DNA from: Dipteris shenzhenensis
Taxonomy: Eukaryota > Polypodiophyta > Polypodiopsida > Gleicheniales
Strand: one strand, 5' to 3'
NCBI GenBank assembly: GCA_047967505.1
Contig: CM106540.1
DNA length: 64,000 bases
Of the stretch, positions 58,201 to 64,000 are shown in pieces. How positions within the stretch are numbered: the stretch's first letter is position 1; each line of letters begins with the position of its first letter. The position numbers and the translations under genes are program-made. The notes under the pieces were generated by a model. It saw nothing but the letters and a program-made list of their open reading frames with translations. It searched no databases and was not told where the DNA came from.

Positions 58201-58980
58201 ACTACTTCAGGAGCTGTCGTCGCTGGCTTGGACCGTGGCATAGATGTTTTTGCAGACTTCCCACAAGCCTATTTGCAGGTCAAAGAGATCTGGTGCAACA
58301 GCTCCACAAACTTGAGAGCACTCCCTCCCATCCTCTTTGCACTCACTCAACGAGTTTACACTCCGTCTACTTATCATAGTGTGCCTCTTTGTCTTCTATA
58401 TGTGAACTTCCTTGACATGGTTTCCTTGATCAAAAAATCTCAAAGTTGTCCCTTGCCTGAAATATCTCATGATATTGCTCATAGATCATCCCTTACTACT
58501 TCATGTGGTAGCAGAATCGATAAGCATCTTCTTTTTTGCATGACTATTCATTTGCATTCCTCTCTTAACATGCACAATAATTGTAGGTAGGGCAAGCTTA
58601 TGATGGCTTGCATAGTATTAAAACTCCTACACAATACGTTCTCTACACCATTGGTGTTCAAAGTGGCAAGACAAGACTTGAAGGAATCTCTTGGTGACAT
58701 TCCAAAAAATGCTATTGAAATTTGCATATAAGCATCATTCCAAGGCTCAAAGCTATGACATACCAGAGAGATGGCGGCCTCTATTGTATGTTGCTCCTTT
58801 GAACATCGGGCAAGGTATATGTCAAAAGGGATTATTTACAATGAGCTCACATTTGCAAATCTTTTCCTTCTCCACAACACATCCTCCACATGGAATTGAA
58901 CATAGGTTTTATTTTTTAGTGGCATCTGAGTTACATCTTTGTGGTATGGGTGAGGAGGAAATGATGATTGCATCCTGAAT
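58201..58980. other. Unassigned
   Basis: Open frames on the plus strand (58084-58590; 58691-58978) have no recognised domain. A stretch near 58590-58645 resembles 59535-59605, suggesting an old dispersed repeat. Confidence 0.3.
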
Positions 58981-58989
58981 TGCCTTTTT

Positions 58990-59142
58990 TATGTGTATGT
59001 GTGTGCTTGTGTGTGTGTGTGCATTGTGTGCGTGTGTGTGTGCGCGTGTGTGTGAGTGTGTGCCTCATGTGTGCGTGCATGCATGCATGCATGCGTGCGT
59101 GCGTGCGTGCGTGCGTGCGTGTGTGTGTGTGTGTGTGTGTGT

Positions 59143-59212
<70 letters not shown>

Positions 59213-59255
59213 GAGTGAGAGAATGTGTGTGTGTGTGTTAGAGAGAGAGATTGAT
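58990..59255. repeat. Compound microsatellite (GT)n-(CATG/CGTG)n-(GT)n-(GA)n
   Basis: Alternating purine/pyrimidine sequence from about 58994 to 59142, including GCATGCATGCATGC and GTGCGTGCGTGC runs, is followed by a GA run to about 59210 and a shorter GT/GA tail. Confidence 0.95.
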
Positions 59256-59259
59256 TTAT

Positions 59260-61060
59260 CTATATTTACTTAATTCAAAGAGACCAAATTGGATCATCCC
59301 TTAGGGTATAATCCATGGCGTAATACTAAGTTTGATACTTAAAGGATACTCCGTGGTGCCATACTAAGTTTGGTCTCTTTTTCTCATGACTGCTCATTTT
59401 CATTCCACAACTCTCACTTTCGGCTTTTGTAGGCATTCATGTGTCTTTCTTTCTTCCTCATGTTTTCTCTCAACACACACATGAATTGCAAACAAACTAC
59501 TAAGCTAGAAATGTTGAGGAAATCTTATGATGACTTGCATACTATTTTTGGTAAAATGAGGATCGATAGCATATTCATAAATTAAAACTCCCACACAATG
59601 CTTAAGATAGTGATCAAGTAAAAGGAGGCATGCTAGCCAATGATGTCGAAAATTGTAGTGCTATCCAAAAGAATATAGCATATTCTTTTGAGAATTTCTC
59701 TAATGTTTCCAATAAGTTTCAAGTCCTTGATTGCATGCTTCCATAGTATCTAAAAATCTCCAATGCAAGATCAATCCCACTAGTTGCCGTCAATATTACT
59801 CGCAATATCACGCACGACAAATCCGTTTAGTTTGCAGGACAACATAGTAGACAATAAATCCATTCATTTTGGAACATATTCCAAGGGCCAATCAATTTAC
59901 TTGCACAAAAGTGGAGGAAGTTCCCATGAAAAGTTATGCAATGGACCAATGTGCAGGCAAACCATTCTACTTAGAGCTACTTGCAATTGTAATTGATGGT
60001 GAATTCAAATGTGTGTGCAAAGCTAGGTACTACAGATGGCAGGCTTTGCAAGGCATATGTATTTATGGTACATAATTCAACAATGACAAAGGGTGGAATT
60101 TTTAGGACTTTCATTTCATTAGAGAACCCACTCTCCCCCTTGAGATATTCCCTTTTGGCAAATAGATTGTGGAAGTTGCACCACAATTGTTTTTGTGGCA
60201 AGCAAAATGATTCATGATTTTTTATTCTTTGCATCTAACCGTTAAAATTTTATAGTTTCAAACTCATGATTTCCATTCCTTACTCGAATTTCAAAGAAAA
60301 GATTGTAGAACCAACATTAAGTTAGAGCTCAAAATATAGGGAACAATGTTCTACGACACCGGGTTGGTAGCAACAGTCAGTCATGAACATGGTCTTTAGG
60401 AGGAGGGTGACAAAGTTTGCAAGTGAAGACGGAGAAATCATCCAAGGTAGCAACCGAATCTCCAGGAGTGAGGAATTGGAGTTGGAGAAATTGGGTGTTG
60501 AAAATTCTAAAACCAAAGAAGCAATCTCACATTTGGCTAGGTTTGAGATTGGTCATGGCTAAGCCAAAGTAACAATTCATAGAGAATCCATCTCGATAAA
60601 AATAGATCAAGGGAAAGTTATGGCAAGGCAATTATATATGACGATGCACATAAAGTTCATGGCATGTCATAACAAAATTTCAAGAAAGTAGAAATCATGG
60701 TAGTTATAGTAACTTGGGTAATGGCATTATGGCATTGTTTGTAGGTTAATGTAATGGCATTGTGTGGGATGTCATGCTCGGAACAAAGGGGGTTCTAAAA
60801 TGTCATCCTACAGGCCTCATCCTTGGCCATCCATCGCCTAATCACTAGATGCCCATGAATAGCTTAGCTAGGGTACACTTGGCTAGCTTGGACCAACTCA
60901 ACCATGGAGACGGTCAACCCCTTCCTTATTACATCCATTCCTACTTATACAGTGGATTTTTTGTTATAGCATGTTGGCATTTATATATTCTTTTGTTGAT
61001 GTTGAGAGATTGATACGTTGTCTTAAAACCATACAAATGTTGAAATATAGCCAATTCCTT
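59260..61060. other. Unassigned
   Basis: No supported gene. AT-rich with short frames only. Confidence 0.35.
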
Positions 61061-61066
61061 TCAGAT

Positions 61067-61068
<2 letters not shown>

Positions 61069-61112
<44 letters not shown>
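61069..61112. repeat. (GA)n microsatellite
   Basis: Uninterrupted GA run of about 44 bases. Confidence 0.95.
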
Positions 61113-61114
<2 letters not shown>

Positions 61115-61334
61115 GTGTATGCAATGCTAAGGCTCAACCAAGATCCAAATTGAAATTTTTGTTGAAATATTGAGATTTATAAATAAACTTCAAATTTAAG
61201 TTCTTGAATTAAGATCCCATACTCTAGCACGTCGTAGACGGGTCATGCTACTCGTCTTACCAATAACCTACATAAAGATGTGATGAGAGAAGAAGAAGAA
61301 TATAAGGGCATAAATAGAGGGATGTCCTCATTAA

Positions 61335-61687
61335 TGTTGAGATATCGAGCTCCACTCGTGATATGCCAGGGTGACCATTGTGCATTTATGTCACCGACTT
61401 GTTATCTACAGATGCGGTTGGTACACTGCCCATGAATAATAGCTAGATGACAGCTATCTTTATGTACTCTAGTTAGTGGCTCAGTTAGTATGCCACCTTA
61501 GTTAGCTGAGTTTGGTTTGAGACCCACATATAGGGTTCACCTATTCTTTTGTACTTAGAGTTCTTTTGGCTTTCACAACTAAGAAGAGGAAAACTGTTTT
61601 CAGCCTCCACCTTTGTGTATATTCCCCCATTGTGTATGTGAGAAAGCTACAAGTGAGACTCCTTCCTTCTCTCCCACTCTCTTCACA
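61335..61687 (+). repeat. Element B 5' LTR (353 bp)
   Basis: TG...CA ends. The right end is fixed by the adjoining primer site. A TATA/CT-rich downstream half ending GAGACTCCTTCC...CTCTTCACA is typical of copia LTRs. The left end is inferred from TGTTGAGATAT. Confidence 0.7.
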
Positions 61688-61961
61688 TGGTATTAGAGCT
61701 CGGTTCGTGTAAGGAGCTCAAGAAAGCAAACCAAGTTCGCGGTGTCCTGGTCGCTAAAAAGTTGTCGCACAAATTACATCGTATGCCTGTGCGCAAAGAT
61801 ATTAGGAGTGACAGAATCATTCGTATTGCCTGTTGATGCAAAATCATCACTAAGAAGTGACTGTGTGGTCAAATACCACTTTCGTCAATTTTGCAGATTT
61901 GCCCTTGTGAGGCAGAAGTTGTGTTTTTTGCAGTGACAGAATATTTTTGTAGTGTTCTATA

Positions 61962-62811
61962 ATGGCGTCTGATGCTCTTTCGTAGATAGTCACTGAAAAG
62001 CTTGACAAGAACAACTTCCAAGCATGGAAGTTTAGAATGATGAACTTCCTTATGGGAAAAGGCTATTGGGAGTTCATTACTAAAGCTGAACAAGAACCAG
62101 TTATTCCTAATGTTCCCAATCAACAAGAGTTGTAGGCATTTAAAGGCTGGCATGAGAGCTAGAAAAGTTATGTACTGGCTATCTATCAATATTTCAGATT
62201 CTATGGTTGTGCATATTCAGGATGCAAGCATGCCGAAGGAGGCGTGGGATACTTTGACAAAAATGTATAGCACAAATACACAAGCCAGGAAAATGCAGCT
62301 CAAGTAGGAGTTGCATAATGTGCAGAAAGAAAATATGAGCATCAACGACTACCACATGAAGGTGAAGAAGATTGTAGATGCACTTGCTTCCATTGGTTCG
62401 CTAGTGGAAGATGATGATTTAGTTTCTGTGACCTTGAATGGTTTAGGAAAGGATTATGCACAGTTCTGGACATCCATTGCTATCCGTGAGAATTTTCCTG
62501 ATTTTGAGGAGTTGATTGCTCTTCTAATTTCTGAAGAGCAGAGAAATGGTGGTGCATCTTCTTCAGGAAGAACTTCAAAAGAAACTGTCTTCTACTCAAA
62601 TGCTGGAAGAGGTAGAGGCAGAGGTAGAGCATGCCGATTTGGAGGCCGTGGCAGAAATCAGAATATGCATCAAATTCAAGAAAACCAGTCCTATGGAGGA
62701 GGACGTGCTAACTTTAGAGGCAGGGGGAGCCAAAGAGGTTGTGGTGGATGGCTGAGAGGCCAAAATGCAAACAACAATGTTGAATGCCACTAATGTGGTA
62801 AAATGGGTCAT
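61962..62811 (+). pseudogene. Element B gag (UBN2-type)
   Basis: From ATG at 61962: an early stop after MASDALS, then EKLDKNNFQAWKFRMMNFLM and KGYWEFI. A frameshift near 62160 leads to KVMYWLSINISDSMVVHIQD, EAWDTLTKMYSTNTQARKMQ, a stop (62308-62310), then VTLNGLGKDYAQFWTSIAIR and a Gly/Arg-rich tail (GRGRGRGRA). The CCHC knuckle begins (ECH-stop-CGKMGH) and is cut at about 62811. At least four breaks; not functional. Clearly a copia gag, different from the Cop-1 gag. Confidence 0.9.
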
Positions 62812-63200
62812 ATGCTTTTATTGATGACTATAGCAAAAAAATTTGGGTGTATTTTATGAAAAAGAAAAGTGAAGTGTTTGGGCATTTCAAAGCTTTTAAA
62901 GCTATGGTTGAGAAAGAAACAGGCCTGCAAATAAAATGCCTAAGGTCAGATGGAGGGGGAGAGTACCTCTCAAATGAGTTTGCAAGGTTCCTGCATGAGC
63001 ATGGCATAAAGCAGTAATATTCATGCAGTCATACCCCATAGCAAAATGGACTTGGAGAAAGGAAAAACAGGCATATTGGAGAGGGATCTCATGTCATGCT
63101 CAACGAAAAAGACCTACCAGATTATTATTGGGCTGAAGCAGTTGCTACAATAGTCTACATAATGTACAGGACTCCCACTGCAACAATACATGGCATGACG
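62812..63200 (+). pseudogene. Element B integrase core fragment
   Basis: FIDDYSKKIWVYFMKKKSEV, then LRSDGGGEYLSNEF (catalytic Asp), a stop at about 63016, NGLGERKNRHIG (catalytic Glu), DLPDYYWAEAVA and a final block ending TIHGMT. It is fused directly to the gag knuckle by the internal deletion. Confidence 0.85.
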
Positions 63201-63494
63201 TGATAAAGTGAGGGGTCAAGGAGGATCGTAACACCATGAGAGAGACATAGGATAGGAAACAATTGATCTATTGAAATCTCTACATTCAACAATACATAAT
63301 AGGCTTCTTATATAGAGAGAGCCTTTAGAATAGTCAAACCATGTGGGACCCTCTCATCCACATCTCTTCTTGTGGATATCCTCAATCCACATCTCCACAT
63401 CATGTAGTCCACATCCTAGGGTGGCTACTTTAATTCTTTCCTATACCATAACTTAGTTCTTTAATCTATGTGCTCATGGCACCATATCTCAACA
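63201..63494 (-). repeat. Element C 3' LTR (294 bp)
   Basis: TG...CA ends. The right end is fixed by the adjacent CCTCCCCTTGGTGCC (polypurine tract on the minus strand). The left end abuts element B integrase coding sequence. Confidence 0.8.
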
Positions 63495-63690
63495 CCTCCC
63501 CTTGGTGCCATGATCCTTTGGCTACTGCAAGGTGGTCAGATGTGAGTTACATTCCATCACCTCCCCTTAGTGCTTGCATTGCTACTTAAGGTGGTAAAGT
63601 GTGGTTTACATGTCAATACCTCCCCTGGGTGCTTTCATAGCTACTCTCAGGTGGTCAGGTTTGATTACAAAACATAGGCAAGGTTGGCAA
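63495..63690 (-). repeat. Three tandem copies of the polypurine-tract segment
   Basis: CCTCCCCTTGGTGC at 63495, CCTCCCCTTAGTGC at 63560 and CCTCCCCTGGGTGC at 63619 each head a ~60-bp unit that continues with GCTACT...AGGTGGT and TTACA. Confidence 0.85.
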
Positions 63691-63702
63691 GGTTTTTGCT
63701 TT

Positions 63703-63972
63703 TCAATACATTCCATTGATGTCACCTTTTGGCTCATGGCTTGATGATGACTCCACGTAGTTGACTTGTTGGTGCTTCAATCTGCAATCTTCTTCCTTGT
63801 GTCCCAGCTTCTTGCAATGGTGACACTTTGGTTTGTTCTTCAATCTGCAGTCACTTTGATAGTGACCCATCCTTCCGCAATGGTAGCATTTCACTGATGT
63901 TTTACTGAATAGTGCTTGTTCTTCATTATAGCTGTTGAGTGTTGATGTCGATGTTGATGTCGATGCCTTCAA
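63703..63972 (-). CDS. Element C gag C-terminus with two CCHC zinc knuckles (partial)
   Basis: On the minus strand: a Ser/Thr repeat (KASTSTSTSTL), then CYHCGRMGHYQSDC and CHHCKKLGHKEEDC (two CX2CX4HX4C knuckles), then SSSSHEPKGDINGMY and stop at 63703. RNA-binding nucleocapsid region of a copia gag. The reading frame continues beyond 63972 toward the window end, so the N-terminal part is outside. Confidence 0.85.
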   Translation of the reverse strand: MKASTSTSTSTLNSYNEEQALFSKTSVKCYHCGRMGHYQSDCRLKNKPKCHHCKKLGHKEEDCRLKHQQVNYVESSSSHEPKGDINGMY

Positions 63973-64000
63973 CTCTCTTTCTTTTTCAAGAAGAGAGGAT

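Larger units (their letters stand above)
61335..63200 (+). mobile_element. Element B: truncated Ty1/copia retrotransposon
   Basis: 5' LTR 61335-61687 (TGTTGAGATATCGAG ... TCTCTTCACA), primer site 61688-61699 (TGGTATTAGAGC, one mismatch), gag from 61962, and an integrase piece to 63200, where element C interrupts it. Protease and the integrase zinc region are missing by deletion at about 62811. RT, RNase H and the 3' LTR are not in the window. Confidence 0.85.
63201..64000 (-). mobile_element. Element C: copia-type element with gag but no pol (partial)
   Basis: The 3' LTR is 63201-63494 (plus strand TGATAAAGTGAGG ... ATATCTCAACA). Polypurine-tract repeats follow (63495-63690), then a gag end (63703-63972) on the minus strand. 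Only ~210 bp separates the gag stop from the LTR, so no room remains for protease, integrase, RT and RNase H. This resembles the described TR-GAG type of non-autonomous LTR elements. It interrupts element B; the other end lies outside the window. Confidence 0.75.

Noticed and set aside
1-64000. tRNA or rRNA genes
   Set aside because: No cloverleaf with A and B boxes and no rRNA sequence was recognised. The tRNA-like strings found are retroelement primer sites only.

Overview
The window is nuclear DNA from a plant. The evidence is a plant SYP1-type syntaxin gene, a plant subfamily XII-type bHLH gene with seven short introns, plant Ty1/copia and Ty3/gypsy retroelements with initiator-tRNA-Met primer sites, and plant-type LINE remnants. 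Gene density is low (two intact-looking genes in 64 kb), with nested retroelements and many long (GA/CT)n tracts. This fits a large repeat-rich seed-plant genome; a gymnosperm is my best guess, but the sequence does not prove it.

Layout. 1-2.4 kb: intergenic DNA, a CT microsatellite and an intronless syntaxin gene (946-1953, +). 3.6-9.8 kb: several LINE ORF2 remnants on the minus strand, a palindrome-rich unassigned segment (4.0-5.4 kb), and a non-autonomous LTR element ('element A', 8108-10682, +). The 3' LTR of element A is cut by a decayed copia element, Cop-2 (10683-16906, -). 17-19.2 kb: a divergent copia pol remnant and its LTR (+). 21-24 kb: GA arrays, a copia-type leader with primer site (-), and gypsy integrase pieces facing away from each other. 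24-32 kb: mostly unassigned DNA with minisatellites, including a tandem array whose units are hairpins. 32.9-43.6 kb: a degenerate Mutator-like transposase gene (+) interrupted by a young, complete copia element, Cop-1 (33554-41136, -), with 99% identical LTRs and a GGGAT target duplication. 44-48.5 kb: unassigned. 49456-51981: a bHLH gene (-). 52-61 kb: unassigned DNA with microsatellites, short tandem duplications and an ACGT-rich promoter-like island (56.14-56.42 kb). 61.3-64 kb: a copia element 'B' (+) interrupted by the LTR of another copia element 'C' (-), which encodes gag but apparently no pol and runs off the window.

Most notable. Cop-1 carries, in its long untranslated leader and antisense to its own transcript, an intronless 3'-truncated copy of the host gene for cytosolic ribosomal protein S16 (uS9). 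This copy is flanked by a 16-bp direct repeat (39584-39928). The same leader has a minisatellite built on ACGTGGC cores whose variants look like CpG decay. The related Cop-2 has no recognisable copy of either. Cop-2 lost gag by a deletion between two 10-11 bp direct repeats that can still be seen in Cop-1. Element C has three tandem copies of its polypurine-tract segment.

The two host genes are unrelated in function (plasma-membrane vesicle fusion; transcription). The rest of the window is transposon history: LINE debris first, then LTR elements inserted into it and into one another.
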